A stretch of 64,000 nt of DNA from Cadophora sp. MPI-SDFR-AT-0126. Taxonomy: Eukaryota > Ascomycota > Leotiomycetes > Helotiales > Ploettnerulaceae. Shown here piece after piece: positions 34,248 through 45,497 of this stretch; positions within the stretch are counted from its first letter, which is position 1; the number at the start of each line of letters is the position of its first letter. The DNA lies in contig JAGMVK010000012.1 in NCBI GenBank assembly GCA_020747065.1, positions 868,001 to 932,000 of the forward strand, in the 5' to 3' direction. The notes below the pieces were generated by a model. The model saw only the letters and a list, made by a program, of their open reading frames with translations, made no database searches and had not been told where the DNA came from. Both the position numbers and the translations under genes were made by a program.

Positions 34248-35444
34248 ATGAGAGTTCAATCAAATTTGGCAACTGAGACAAAAGTGCTTGACATCTTATC
34301 GACTCTCGCCGGGGTGGATCTGTGCTTGGAGTCTCCGTAAGTATGTCGCTGTAAACGATTAATGTATAACTCTTGCCTCAGAGTTGAGTCCTGTCTTATG
34401 GAGCATTTACTTCTTCCAACTTGGTTTCGAACCCACATTCTTTTTCGACCATTCAGTATGAGGTTCTCGGTTATCTCTTCGGGCTTACCCATGAACAGAA
34501 CCACGGGAGGAGCTAGAGAGGCAGTTATCACCCTACAGTTGCCGAACTTGTTGCAGTACTTGAAGGAGACACTGGTGCCATCGTAGCTGCATCGGGTACT
34601 ATCACTGGTTCCGAGAACGTCCACATTGGTTCGAACAAGACTTTGATTGGACTCGAAGGCTCCAGTATGATCCACCCCAGGTTTCTTCCTTTGAAGTGTC
34701 TAACGCTTCCCAGGGTTTGTCGGTATTGGACTGTTCGTCAGATAGGCGAAGAAAGTCATCATCCGCAACATTGTCAGTGAGAAAGTCCTTGTTGCCAATG
34801 CAGATGGAACTGGTATCCGAAGTTCTAGCGATATCGGGGTAGACAATTCAAGATTGCGAGCTGTCGTCTGACATGGATCACGGTAAGATCTACCATACGG
34901 CTTGGGGGACGTCAATCATGCCTCGGAATGGGTGACAATCTCCAACACTAATCTTCACAACCACTACAAAGCATCCCTTGTGGGTCACCCGGACAACAAT
35001 GAAGCGAAATAAAGGGGCCATCTCCACGTCACTCAACACAACAGGTACTATTTCAACATTGGGAGCATTATGCCTTCCTTGAGGTTTGGAAGTGGTCAAA
35101 TCTATAAGTCTTCCTTCGAGAATACCAAAACTGGCATCGACACTCGCGATGGAGCACAGATCATGGTCCAAGTAACGCCTGGAAGAATGTCACTCAGCCA
35201 CCTGGATTTTGGAAAGGACATAGCCAATATCGACAAATATGCGAATGCTTTCGCCAACGACCCTAGAATTGGAGACAGTAGTGCACCTGAGGAAATTTTG
35301 ACTGAGACTAGTATGCCATACCTATTTACTCTTCTTGGATCAGCTGCCGTAAAGGCTGCCGTGGTTGGAACTGCTTTGGACTGTAGATTCTCAACGAGCG
35401 AAGGCACTAGAAATAATAGAAGCCAGCCTCTGAATTTTGTGTGA
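34248..35444 (+). pseudogene. Decayed pectate lyase (PL1 family)
   Basis: Related sequence is read in pieces in different frames. From 34538: VAELVAVLEGDTGAIVAASG, then SENVHIGSNKTLIGLEGSS. A typical intron (34665-34713, GTATGA to CCCAG) still joins correctly. The next codons hit an in-frame TAG at 34743-34745 just before KKVIIRNIVSEKVL. Frameshifts follow near 34845-34860 (before CELSSDMDHGK) and near 34893, then HASEWVTISNTNLHNHYKAS. A TAA stop lies at 35010-35012 before GHLHVTQHN. PSLRFGSGQIYKSSFEN and the C-terminal YLFTLLGSAAVKAAVVG match the end of PL1 enzymes. At least three indels and two stops make a working enzyme impossible. A functional ancestor would have been secreted to degrade plant pectin. 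The N-terminal part (34248-34530) is too eroded to define. Confidence 0.88.
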
Positions 35445-35963
35445 TAGTTCTCATAGATAGCATACCAGTGGAATATCCAAGACAATCAACGCGATATGAA
35501 AACGGCCATATTGTGGATTGAAGTCGTAAGGCAGGAGAGAAAGTGACAGTAGTCATGAGGCACGAGTAGACTTCAGTGAAATTTGGGCTCTTGTGACGCA
35601 ATGTGAATAAGAGCTTATTGCCATCGTGAAAGGTTACTGATGAATGTTTCGGGAGAGGATTCTCCCAAATTAAGATTTTAGAATGAATGATGTAAATGTT
35701 CGAGGAGTGATAGAAGAGGAACAGGAGGAGATCCCCCCCCCCCACCACTTTTTCATTAGTGGCCCCGCAATTTTGGTATTCTGATACCCTGTCCTGTCCC
35801 TGTCCCCCGTGGAATTTTCCCCGCGACCGTGAACAGAGTCTACCACAGTTTCATTGTGACGAATATCATGGTAGGCTTATCAGGTAGTATAGCCCGAGAA
35901 GATTCATCTGGGGTGTCGTCTTTGGGCCACCGCGTACGGTAAGTGCATTTCTATGTCTCCTGC
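35445..35963. other. Rhomboid upstream region with homopolymer and CTGTCC tract
   Basis: Contains an 11-base C run at 35733-35743 and a CTGTCC-type tandem at about 35790-35806. A GTAAGT at 35939 may be the donor of an unseen 5' intron. No gene recognised. Confidence 0.45.
35733..35743 (+). repeat. C11 homopolymer
   Basis: Eleven consecutive C between the pectate lyase relic and the rhomboid gene. Length could be affected by sequencing error. Confidence 0.7.
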
Positions 35964-37046
35964 ATGAGGAGAGCTATCAAGCTTTCGTCCAACATTGAAT
36001 CAACAACTCTCCGTATCCATTCAGAAACATCGAAATTCCCATTCGCTGGCAACAATGATCTTCTTCATCAAACAGAGCTTCAGCTCTGCAAGTCTACGAC
36101 CATATCAGCCATGTTGGCCATCTCCAATTGTCAAACTCCTGGTGAGCTTCTACCCCCGATATCTTCGTCTAGCCAAAGTAACGCGACGCAGATTGGACCC
36201 AAACTCGTCACTTGCTCAGCAAACGTCCTAGCCAGACAGTTCAGCACCAACAAGCAATGCCGTCTCAACCTCTGCACATCTGACTCGAAGCCAAACCTAG
36301 CGAAAGGAACGCGGCACCATTATCGAAGGTCGTATCAAAAGACATATTTCCAAGACTCCGAACCACCACAATGGCAACCCCCGCCTGTCGCCACAGGGAC
36401 CGTTATTGTAGGGAGCATTGTCGGAGCATGCGTGGGAATATTCTACTGGAACGGGCACTTACAACTCGAAGCAAGCAAAAAGGCTACTAGAGAGGCACGC
36501 CAGAAAGCCAACGACTTTCTTCAACATTTCGTGATGTCTGTCCGAAGCCTCGAGCCTGGCCAATTCTACACATTGATCAGTTCGGCTTTCATGCACCGCG
36601 ACTTTGTTCATCTTGCCCTCTGTATGCTAGGCTTGTATAGCTTTGGGCGTGTGATGGTCATGAAGACTGGAATACCTTCCTTCATGGTGCTGTATTTCGG
36701 GTCTGCTGTTGCTGGAGGTGTTGCCCAGGTCAAATTTTGGCAGAGAAATCAATCGCCACATACAACTAATTATGGGATGGGATCGTCTGGAGCCATCTCA
36801 GGTTTATTTGCTGCTACAGCCTGTGCAGCGCCTTGGTCAAGAATACTGCTCTTCTTTATCCCTATGCCTATGGTTGCTGGAGCCTTGCTAGAGGTGGTTA
36901 TCAGTGTCGGTGGGATGCAGGGTCGGTGGCTTCAGGGTTGGGGACATGCGGACCATCTAGGGGGGATGGCTTTTGGCGCCTTTTGGTGGCTGTTGGCAAT
37001 GAGGCGAGGTGCTCCTTTGGGAAGACTTTTCAAGCCAAGGCACTAG
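35964..37046 (+). CDS. Rhomboid-family intramembrane serine protease, probably mitochondrial
   Basis: Cleaves membrane proteins within the bilayer; the closest relatives I can name are Pcp1/PARL-type rhomboids of the inner mitochondrial membrane. One exon gives 360 aa from the ATG at 35964; the codons before it have no ATG. The N-terminus (MRRAIKLSSNIESTTLRI) is basic, Ser/Thr-rich and poor in acids, as in a presequence. A hydrophobic segment near 145-165 (GTVIVGSIVGACVGIFYW) precedes the rhomboid core, a 1+6 layout. Core motifs: SAFMHRDFVHLALCMLGLYSFG, the catalytic serine in MGSSGAISG, and the catalytic histidine in WGHADHLGG. The dyad is complete. An extra 5' exon cannot be excluded. Confidence 0.88.
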   Translation: MRRAIKLSSNIESTTLRIHSETSKFPFAGNNDLLHQTELQLCKSTTISAMLAISNCQTPGELLPPISSSSQSNATQIGPKLVTCSANVLARQFSTNKQCRLNLCTSDSKPNLAKGTRHHYRRSYQKTYFQDSEPPQWQPPPVATGTVIVGSIVGACVGIFYWNGHLQLEASKKATREARQKANDFLQHFVMSVRSLEPGQFYTLISSAFMHRDFVHLALCMLGLYSFGRVMVMKTGIPSFMVLYFGSAVAGGVAQVKFWQRNQSPHTTNYGMGSSGAISGLFAATACAAPWSRILLFFIPMPMVAGALLEVVISVGGMQGRWLQGWGHADHLGGMAFGAFWWLLAMRRGAPLGRLFKPRH

Positions 37047-37372
37047 GTATCGGCCGTCTGGTGTTCAAGTATTTGCCTTCAACATACCGTCCTGCTATGA
37101 GACCTCAGTGAAGAACTTGGTCACGTTTCTCCACTATCAATTGACTAACTATACCAACAAGACCGCTTCTGATGTTTGACATTTGCAATCTATGGATTTT
37201 GATAGTTTTGTATACTTGTTTCTCGTATCAGATGCCATGTTTCCTGGTTTTCATTGCCTTCTTCCTGCACTTGTGCTGCTGTTTACCAAGTACAGATTCA
37301 TGATTACCACCCATCCTTACGAGGGCCCTCGAGAAAGCTACCAGTCGGACGACAATTCTCTCGTCCTGCTCC

Positions 37373-38065
37373 TCAATACCCTTTGCTGCAATCCGTTACG
37401 CCATTCTCCGAACTAGTTAGCAGCAACAAACCAACAATCAAGCCATAAATAGCCAATACTTCCGCAAAGATCAACATCATCATCATCCCCACAAACATTC
37501 TCGGCTGCTGTCCAGTAGCCCGCACACCAGCATCACCCACAATTCCGATACAGAAACCCGCACTCAAACAGCACAGTCCGACCGATAGACCCGCTGAGAG
37601 TTGCATAAAGGAGGTGTGAAGAGCGACTTTCTCTTTCAAGGAGGAGGAGATCACTACTGCGACGACGAGGCCGTAGATGGCAAGGATTCCGGCGAGGATG
37701 GGTGGCATCAGATCTGGTGTGTCTTGTCAGAGCCTATTGCGCCCGGGGGAAAGCAAGGACGGGAATGACGGCACGAACTTCTAATCATCATGTCTGGTCG
37801 CAGTACACTGACTGCGGATATTCCAATGCCCGACTTTGCAATCCCGTATGCGGCTCCCAGACTCGAGAATATCATGGCAACTGCACAGCCCATGCATCCG
37901 AAAAATGACTGTTCTTGTTAGGGGAAGCTTGAGAGTTGGTCGAAGGGGGACGAACAGCGTATATCGGACTGTTCGAGGACGCTTTGTTAGCTGTGCTCGT
38001 CTTCCTTTTATTTGGGGAGGAAAGTGGGAGGAAGCCTACCATCGTCCTTGATCAAAGTACTCCAT
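37373..38065 (-). CDS. VMA3: V-type ATPase proteolipid subunit c (Vma3-like)
   Basis: Forms the proton-carrying ring of the vacuolar ATPase. Four exons: 38040-38065, 37956-37968, 37779-37908 and 37373-37713 (complement), giving 169 aa. The second exon is only 13 nt and the introns after exons 2 and 3 both use a GTTCGT donor. Together they restore the family start [13 protein letters not shown] and [11 protein letters not shown]. Four transmembrane helices are present. The essential carboxylate is Glu141 in [27 protein letters not shown] and [18 protein letters not shown] match subunit c better than c' or c''. Odd points: CCLSAG replaces the usual small-residue stretch and the tail ([13 protein letters not shown]) is longer than usual, so this may be a paralogue of the main subunit c gene. 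Confidence 0.87.
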
Positions 38066-39199
38066 GACTAGCTGGCCTGCCGAGTCTGGAAACAGTAAAT
38101 GTTCTTGAGCGGGCATTTATATAGGAGACGATTTTCGAGTTTAGATCCAGACTGATATCTGTCTGTAGGAGATCTGATTAAGAAGAGAAACGGAAGATGT
38201 GAAAGATCAAAGACAGAATGAAAGTGAGCAAGTGTTCCACTTCAGCTCTGAGCCGAGACCAAGGAGCAAACATCCTATTCGTCCGTCTTACCTGCAACTT
38301 ACACAGGACCTCTTGGAAGGTGGAAGCCTCGTGAGCAGGATTCAGGCACACTCTTCTGGCGTACACTTATACGAGGCGACGTCGATTTTCTTGGTTGAGG
38401 TTTCTACCTATGCTGTTAGGCAACCGCTTTTGGATGGCTGTGATTCGGTCATCGTTGGGCGAGATACCTGCCTGGCTTCCGGGCAAAGAGAAGGCTTCGA
38501 GGTCGTATTAGGGGTAACTACCATATTACACAGTCCTGCCAGAAAACGAGGCTTTGATATATCCTGTTGCGTAATGGGTGAAGGTCGGGAGGAGAGCCAT
38601 GTCACGAGGTTTCGAGGGTCACGTTTTGCCTCTGCTGGAGTCTAGGTTTATTACAATTCTAATGGCTCTAAAAGTCCCCAAACAGTCATTCCGACTTCAT
38701 TTCTAAGGCGACTGCGCCTATTAGCCCTTATTAACTTATGCCTTCGAATTCAGCACGAGCTATAATGGCAGCAGCGGCTACAGAACTCGCCTATTCAAGC
38801 CCACCGCGTTTCAAGGCTATGTTCACACTGCAGCAGCAACGCACAGGGGTCCAGCCTCCTGCATGCAGCCACAACCAATCGATTTCAAAAAAATCGAGTG
38901 TTGGTTGTCGCAACTGCACCCGACAGTCTGGTACGCTTCAATTCAAGGACATGATAAGTGCTACGCCCCTATGCGAGCGCTTAAGAGGGCAGGTGGATGT
39001 TTAGCCTGATAAGGAGTGAGGTGCCTCTCATTTCTGGTGCGGTTCGTTTCTGTTGTGTTTGTTCTTTCTCTGCCTTTTTCATTTTCGGTGCGTGCCGTTT
39101 CGCTCTGGCGGCCAGACGTTCGGTAATGTGGACTTTTGGTTGACCGTACCTACTCCATATTTTGCATTATCGTTTTCTTTTAATGAGCGAGATACTGGA
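38066..39199. other. Divergent intergenic region
   Basis: Promoter space for the proteolipid and the next rightward gene. The largest open frame (38199-38645) has no family-like sequence and was not accepted. Confidence 0.45.
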
Positions 39200-40311
39200 A
39201 TGATGCGGATCTTTTCCCTATCCAAAATTCTTGCTGCGGGGGTCTGGGTGTTTGTGATTCGAGGTGGGGGAGACGTGTCGGCGCAGTCGAGCGCGAGATG
39301 GTTGTTTCCACTGGAAGATGGACTGACAATCAATACTGTCGACAAGATATTTCTGCAATGGGAGTCGAACTATGCGGAAGCGTGGTTGAATATGTGGTGT
39401 CAAAATGGGACGGCGGGAAATAATGTTGTTTTAGGTGAGTTGGGAAAGTGTATGGCCCGAGAGAGCAATGACTGATTGGGTGACGTTCTGCAGGAAGTCA
39501 ATTACAAGTTGATTCAACAGGGAGATACGGATATGTTATCGCCGATGACTTTCCAGCGCAGAAGGACTTTCCTGTTGCATGTCATGCTCAACTTGCTGTG
39601 GAAGCAAATGGCGCGGGTACAGATGGTCCAGTTGGAATTACCTGGACTTCTCAATTGGCCAGAGCTGCAAAGACGCTTTCACTCACTTCGAGTGGTTCAG
39701 TAGTGTCAACTACTTCTCCGCCAGCCCCTGTTTCTACTTCTGCAACGGCTCCTGTTAACAGTCCAAGCTCAAGTGTGCCAGTAGCGACAGGTTCCACATC
39801 AAGTCGCTCAACGTCTCCTTCTGCTGCAAGTAGCTCTAGAGAGACTGCTCCTCCAGCATCATTATCATCATCATCATCATCGACTTCATCAAGCTCATCA
39901 CCAACAGATACTTCAACCAGTCCAAATGCCACAAATGGAGCAACTTCAAGCACAGATTCCAAACCTTCTGCTTCAAACAACGTGGGTGCCATCGTTGGAG
40001 GAGTCATAGGAGGGCTTGCTCTTCTCTGTTTCATCATCTTTGGCGCCCTTTTCCTCCGAAAGTACCAACGAAATCATGACAGTACAACACCAAAAAGGAC
40101 ACCTTCACATAGCTGGTGGCGCCGAACATACCGGACTACCGAGATGCAGACTGGTGGTCTTCATGAGAAGGATGGGGATGTGGTTCTTCCCAGGTTGGAA
40201 AAAGATGGGAATCAACTGCATGAGGTGGTAGGAGATATGCCAACGAGGCATGAGAAAGAAGCGAGTCTCATTAAGAACAGGAGATATACTCCGATTGAGT
40301 TGCCTACTTGA
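39200..40311 (+). CDS. Secreted-domain, Ser/Thr-rich single-pass membrane protein
   Basis: Cell-surface protein of a common fungal architecture, function unknown. Exons are 39200-39434 and 39494-40311 (350 aa). Order: signal peptide (MMRIFSLSKILAAGVWVFVI), an Ig-like/KNH-like ectodomain of about 100 residues with WLFPLEDGLTINTVDKIFLQW and two cysteines, then about 110 residues of Ser, Thr and Pro that should be heavily O-mannosylated. One transmembrane helix follows (VGAIVGGVIGGLALLCFIIF) with a basic stop-transfer, and a cytoplasmic tail of about 85 residues. The layout resembles wall-stress sensors of the Wsc/Mid2 kind, but the ectodomain is not a WSC or DUF known to me from the sequence, so sensing is only a possibility. 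Confidence 0.8.
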
Positions 40312-42857
40312 GCCTCGAGGTCTTGAGCAACAGAGACAATAAATACAAAGTCGGAAACGCTGTACAAATTAGTATTACATGGGGAACATTTGTCTACAAG
40401 CTCTGTTAACACAGATGTATATGAATGCCGACTTAAGCCTCAATATCTTGAGTAGCACAGTCATTGAACACAGTTCTCGGAAATGGTGAATAAATTGCGG
40501 TTGACCGATGGAAAATTCCGTGTCTAAGTTTTGCTGCGCAAGACCTTGGAGACATAAAGAGAAAATCAGAACGCCTTAAAGCAAAGGTAGCCAGGCCAGA
40601 AGCCCGAAAAAGTGATGCTTAGAGCAGCACGCGAATCTCAAAGTCACTTGTGTGAGGGGGAATGCCTGCCCACTCTGAAACTACAGAACAAAGCTTGGCA
40701 ATACACATCCCTCCCAGATCCTGGGAATACCCCGACAAGCAAGTCTTGAACTGGAGACGAACAAACCAACGAAATCTCAGGCTGAAGTCTGCTGCACTTT
40801 GAATGTTCAACATCAGATGGTAATCGGCTCAATGACAACAACCCTTCATCAGACAGCCCGTTGACATCTCACACTCTTCGTGACAAAGACCTCCTCACTG
40901 CAAGAACGAACCCTCAAGATCTCGTCACCAACAGCGGGGTATCGGCAGTCGGATGGGATGCGGCAGTGGTGACGCCGTGGGACGAGATCATACAAAGGGT
41001 CTCTGAACGTCGTCGACTAACCTACTTGTGGGCTCCTTCGGAGAATTGAATTGAACCTAGGGATCATTTCAAGTGGCTTTTGTGTTTGAAACGTACAAGG
41101 ACATCAGCATATGTAAGGGAAGAGAGTTGGGAGCACAACAAGAGGTGACATGTTTGACAATCGTGACATCTCACAGCCACGAGAGTTGGTAGGAGGATCG
41201 GACAGGGATCAGATATGAGATCCGGAAGAGATCGATGCGGTTTAGCTTCAAACGCTCCAGCCACTGCGATGGCAAGTTCTTCCTCGCAGTAGTCGCAGAT
41301 TTCACAAAACAGATCCCGAACAAAACACCGTCTTGGTGCTCTCGAGTCTTATCTCTTGACTCTTGACCAGCATCTTCGTAACAACAATCCCTACCAGATC
41401 GGGTCACGTCTTTCAACTGTACCTCTCGTCTTCATCTTCGTCTTCATTCTCGGATGTCACGGTTACACATGACCACCAAGGCCGTTGGTGAGCATTGCCG
41501 AGCGGTGGTCGCCTTGGAGAAGTCTTGGAGAAGGACGTCCGAACCAACCGCACTGCTCACATCCTATCCATCTCGTTTACTCTACCTTTTCTTTCTCCCT
41601 TACACTTCACCAGATACAGTAACCCCTTAGCGCCCAGCCGGCACGAAACATCCAGATGGCGAATAGGAGACAGGCAGAATTGCGACTTCACTTGAAAAGC
41701 CCCGTTTCGCCCAGACACTCGTCGCCCTCTTTCACGTCTCATCACCAGCCTGTGCCGATGAACAGTGACTGGGGCGGGCTTGCAGCCGCGTTTCGCATCT
41801 CTCGCTTGGGGTCGATTCAGCCCAGTTGACGCAGTTCCCGTGCTGCTCCGCGTTTCCTGTGTCTGATCATCCTTTCGCAAGCATCAAAGTTCAGTAAGGT
41901 TAGCTCCACCAGCTGGAAATAGCACCACCCCTCGGTCAGCGTTGACCTCAAGGCTCGCTCCCAAGGAGTTTTGACTCCTGGGCTCAGCAGTGTGCAGTGC
42001 AGTGCAGGACAGTTTCTGTAGCAGGGAAGGCGGACCATGCGTGGCCAGGCCCGCTGATGTCGTTCCTTTGAGTCCCTCGCAGTCCAGTACGTACGCTGAG
42101 CTCGCCGCGAGTGTGGCTTCTGTCGCGCTCCTCTCGCTTCCTGTCTCTTCCTCTCCTCTCCAGCGTGCGTTCGTCTTTGGCCGCGTCACTTGCGGGTCCA
42201 CGAGCCCTGGTCTCCGCCAAGACAATACAAAGCCCTCCTCCTAGACTCTGTGTCGCAGTGCACCTGGGAAAACGCTTGGAATTATTTCATCGTCAAGTAA
42301 CCTTTCGTTCCCAGATCTTGGGATTTACTTGGCATTTCTAATTATCCAAGCCCTTTTGCATTGTATGAGTCGATCTCGCTACTTCTCATCTGGACTCTGT
42401 TCTGTTGTTTCCCAACTACAACTCACCCCTCCATCAAAACCGCCCTCCAGGAAAGTCGATCAGGAACCGTCCACCAAGGCAACGTCAGCTCCCGCAATTA
42501 ATATTTCTCACATGGAAACTTGCACTCTAGCTTCATTCTAGGATTGCCCGTCGTTTCCTTTACATACACAGAAAAGTCTCCGAACGACTTCGTCTGTGTC
42601 GTCAGTCTTTACGTCTGTCAGTCAAAGTCATTCATTACGCCTTTCAACGATACCCACCCCCACAACGAACGAGCGAAGACTAGCTGCCGTTTGGTATCGA
42701 AAGATCTTTCAATATTTGGCTTCCACAGCCGACACTAGACCTTCTAGTGCACCCTTGACCGCGTCATCTGGATCTTGGGACCCAATATAGTCCAGGGACG
42801 CCCATTTCCAGGAGGAAGGGCTACCTCTTCCAGGACTATTGTTTGATATAGATAATC
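40312..42857. other. Gene-poor 2.5 kb upstream of the aspartic protease
   Basis: No coding sequence recognised. The right half (about 41900-42650) is pyrimidine-rich with many TCTC runs, typical of a fungal promoter and long 5' leader. Confidence 0.5.
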
Positions 42858-44359
42858 ATGAAGAGTTTCACTACCTTAGCCATCTCGGCGACTTTGTTAT
42901 CAACATGTACCGAAGCACTTCAATTACAGAGGAGGAACGAAGGGCCAGCAAGAGTTGTCGAGTTTCCAATCGAGAGAAATACGATACGGAATCCCGTAAA
43001 GAGAGATAGGTTAAGGAGGAGAGCGGAGACTGTTCAAGCAACGTTGGATAATGAGGTTAGTTAGACCATTGGGTGTTGAGGGGGGGTTGGGCTGACCTCT
43101 TGAAGGAAACATTGTACTTTGCGAATGCAACTATCGGGACACCAGCACAAAGTTTCCGATTACATCTCGACACAGGTAGTAGCGATCTCTGGGTGAACAC
43201 AGCATCATCGACGTGGTGTAAAACGAAGGGAAGCCCGTGTGCATTTGCAGGGACGTATTCGGCCAACTCCTCCTCGACATACTCCTATGTTGCGAGCGAC
43301 TTCAATATTTCGTACGTGGATGGGTCGGGGGCAGCGGGAGACTATGTGACAGACACGTTCTCGATTGGGTCAACTAGTTTGGACAAGCTCCAGTTCGGTG
43401 TCGGCTACACAAGTTCGTCGAGTGAAGGAATTCTAGGAATCGGTTACGAGGTCAATGAAGTACAAGTTGGAAGAGCAGGAAAGGAACCGTACAGGAACTT
43501 ACCCTCGCAGATGGTGGAAGATGGGCTCATTCAATCAAATGCGTATAGCTTATGGTTGAACGATCTGGATGCGAATACTGGCAGCATTTTGTTCGGTGGA
43601 GTGGACACCGGGAAGTACTTGGGTACACTGGAAACACTTCCAGTCCAGGCCGAAGGAGGATTTTTCGCCGAATTTCTCATCACACTCACGGCTGTGAGTT
43701 TTGGCAACACTGTAATTGCGAAAAATCAAGCACAGGCTGTCCTCTTGGATTCTGGGAGCTCCCTTACCTACCTCCCAGATGCCATGACTGAGGCAATCTA
43801 TGAGCAAGTTGATGCTCAATACGATTCCTCCCAAGGCGCCGCTTACGTCCCTTGTTCGCTTGCCGATAATACGACCACACTCAACTTCACCTTCTCTAGC
43901 CCAACGATATCCGTTCCCATGAACGAGCTTGTCATTGTTGTCACTTCAGCGAGTGGTCGACAGCTTACCTTCTCGGACGGAACTCCGGCATGCCTCTTCG
44001 GTATCGCCCCGGCCGGGACTAGCACTTCGGTCATGGGCGACACATTTATCCGATCCGCTTACCTTGTGTATGATCTCACCAACAACGAGATATCAATAGC
44101 CCAGACGAACTTCAACTCAACGACCTCGAACGTCCTTGAGATAACAACAGGAACAGCCTCCGTTCCAGGTGCCACAGACGTATCGGATCCAGTCGATGCA
44201 AAGGTCGGCGTGGATAGTGGAGTCATGGCCGGAGGAACGGCCTCGGTTGGTCTCGGAGGAACATCGACCTCGAAAGCATGGGCGCAACGAACAGCAGCGC
44301 CCATTAACATCGGTGCCATGGCCGCTGTTGGAGTAGGCATGTTCTACGCAGCCATGTGA
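42858..44359 (+). CDS. Yapsin-like GPI-anchored aspartic protease
   Basis: Surface aspartyl endopeptidase of family A1. Exons are 42858-43055 and 43106-44359 (483 aa); the intron starts GTTAGT. A signal peptide (MKSFTTLAISATLLSTCTEA) is followed by a pro-segment ending in a basic cluster (KRDRLRRRAE), a likely kexin cleavage point. The two catalytic aspartates are Asp88 in LDTGSSDLW and Asp281 in LLDSGSSLTY. YVDGSGAAGDYVTD is the flap region. After the enzyme domain comes a Ser/Thr/Gly-rich stalk and a hydrophobic C-terminus (INIGAMAAVGVGMFYAAM), so a GPI anchor is likely. Family members process wall proteins or other surface substrates. Both catalytic motifs are intact. Confidence 0.92.
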
Positions 44360-45072
44360 TAGACTTTAGACACATTTGCAGACAGACATTCTGTCTTCTT
44401 TACTTTTTTGAGATTTAGAGCGGCATTTTCTAGACGGGCTTGGCGAGTTGCCTGGGATTCTGGAGTGTGGATTGGATTGGTGCATTTGTTCGGCGTTTTG
44501 AGGAATAAGACAATACAGGTACTGGGGACCTTTTGGGTTTGCGATGTCTGATTTGGGAATTATGAAGCGAGCATGAGCATTTTTGGTTGCATTGCATGGC
44601 ATGGCGTAATGAGTTCTGTATTGTACATGTCATCATATTTATGATGCGACTGAATATATGACCGAGGAATGTCCTGAACAGAACAGTATGCAATGATCTT
44701 TCGTGAATGCTTCAGAAGCGCTCTCCACTCCTAATGCTCTCCCCTTGCTTTAACTCAAATCTAGGATGAGCTAGCTGTGATTCTGAATAGATATGTTAAG
44801 AGTCCAAATCTCGCAAATATAGTGTCCCAATTGATCCTACGCATAAGTCATGACATGGTACACGGAAGTGACCCTAGAGTGGAGTGGAACGGCAGCTATT
44901 GACTAAAAAACGGCCGGAATAATTCCATTGTATCTCATATTCCCATGATCGCTTTTAAAATCCAAGAGGTTCAGCCTCGCAGCCCCGCTTTCCGCCCTCA
45001 CACGAGCCACCAAAAAGTTGTCTCTATTGAGTATCTAAATAAGAAAATTTTGCACATCCAAACACCTACCCT
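44360..45072. other. Intergenic between protease and tRNA gene
   Basis: No gene recognised. A 3' flank and the upstream region of the tRNA gene. Confidence 0.5.
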
Positions 45073-45156
45073 GCCCGGGTAGCTCAATCGGTAGAGCGTG
45101 TGGCTCTTAAGAAGAGATCAACCTCAAGGTCGTGGGTTCGAGCCCCACCTCGGGCT
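45073..45156 (+). tRNA. tRNA-Lys(CTT) with an 11-nt intron
   Basis: Cloverleaf built by eye: acceptor stem GCCCGGG with CTCGGGC, D arm AGCTCAATCGGTAGAGC, TPsiC arm GTGGGTTCGAGCCCCAC, discriminator T. The anticodon CTT is at 45106-45108 in the loop CTCTTAA. The intron is 45110-45120, starting one base after the anticodon as in nuclear tRNAs. Its AAGAG pairs with CTCTT of the loop, the anticodon-intron interaction expected by the splicing endonuclease. The anticodon stem TGTGG/CCTCA has one T-T mismatch (position 29-41). Mature length is 73 nt without CCA. A and B box positions agree with TAGCTCAATCGG and GGTTCGAGCCC. Confidence 0.9.
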
Positions 45157-45497
45157 CAATTCCCGAGGTTCTCTGCGAAGAGAGCTTCTTTCCATTTTTG
45201 CTTTTGTTGTGAATGATGAAGACTCTTTTTTTGGTTGCGGATATTTTTGAGGGGTTTGACGGTGATGTTGGCTAAGCGAGGTGGCAGAATGGTGGCGGTG
45301 AGCCGCTGGGTCGTCTCTCAATTGCTCCTCCTGAGGACAACTACTTCCAGGTTATTATCGAGGGAGATTCGGGACTTCCTTGCCTCTAGAGACATCACAA
45401 ACCGAGGTCTCAAGTTTGCTGTCAGATTTTCAAGCCATTTTTGCTATGCTCTTTCAGAACCTTGAAAAGTCCCACCAGCACTGAAGTTCCCTAAGCT

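Noticed and set aside
34248..35444. RIP as the cause of pectate lyase decay
   Set aside because: The main lesions are small indels and the sequence is not AT-enriched as RIP would make it; at most one stop fits C-to-T.
38199..38645. Rightward open frame of 148 codons
   Set aside because: No recognisable domain or splice structure, and the composition looks random. It occupies the proteolipid upstream region.
40312..42857. Several antisense frames above 100 codons
   Set aside because: Arg/Ser/Leu-rich translations of pyrimidine-rich DNA; no conserved motif.
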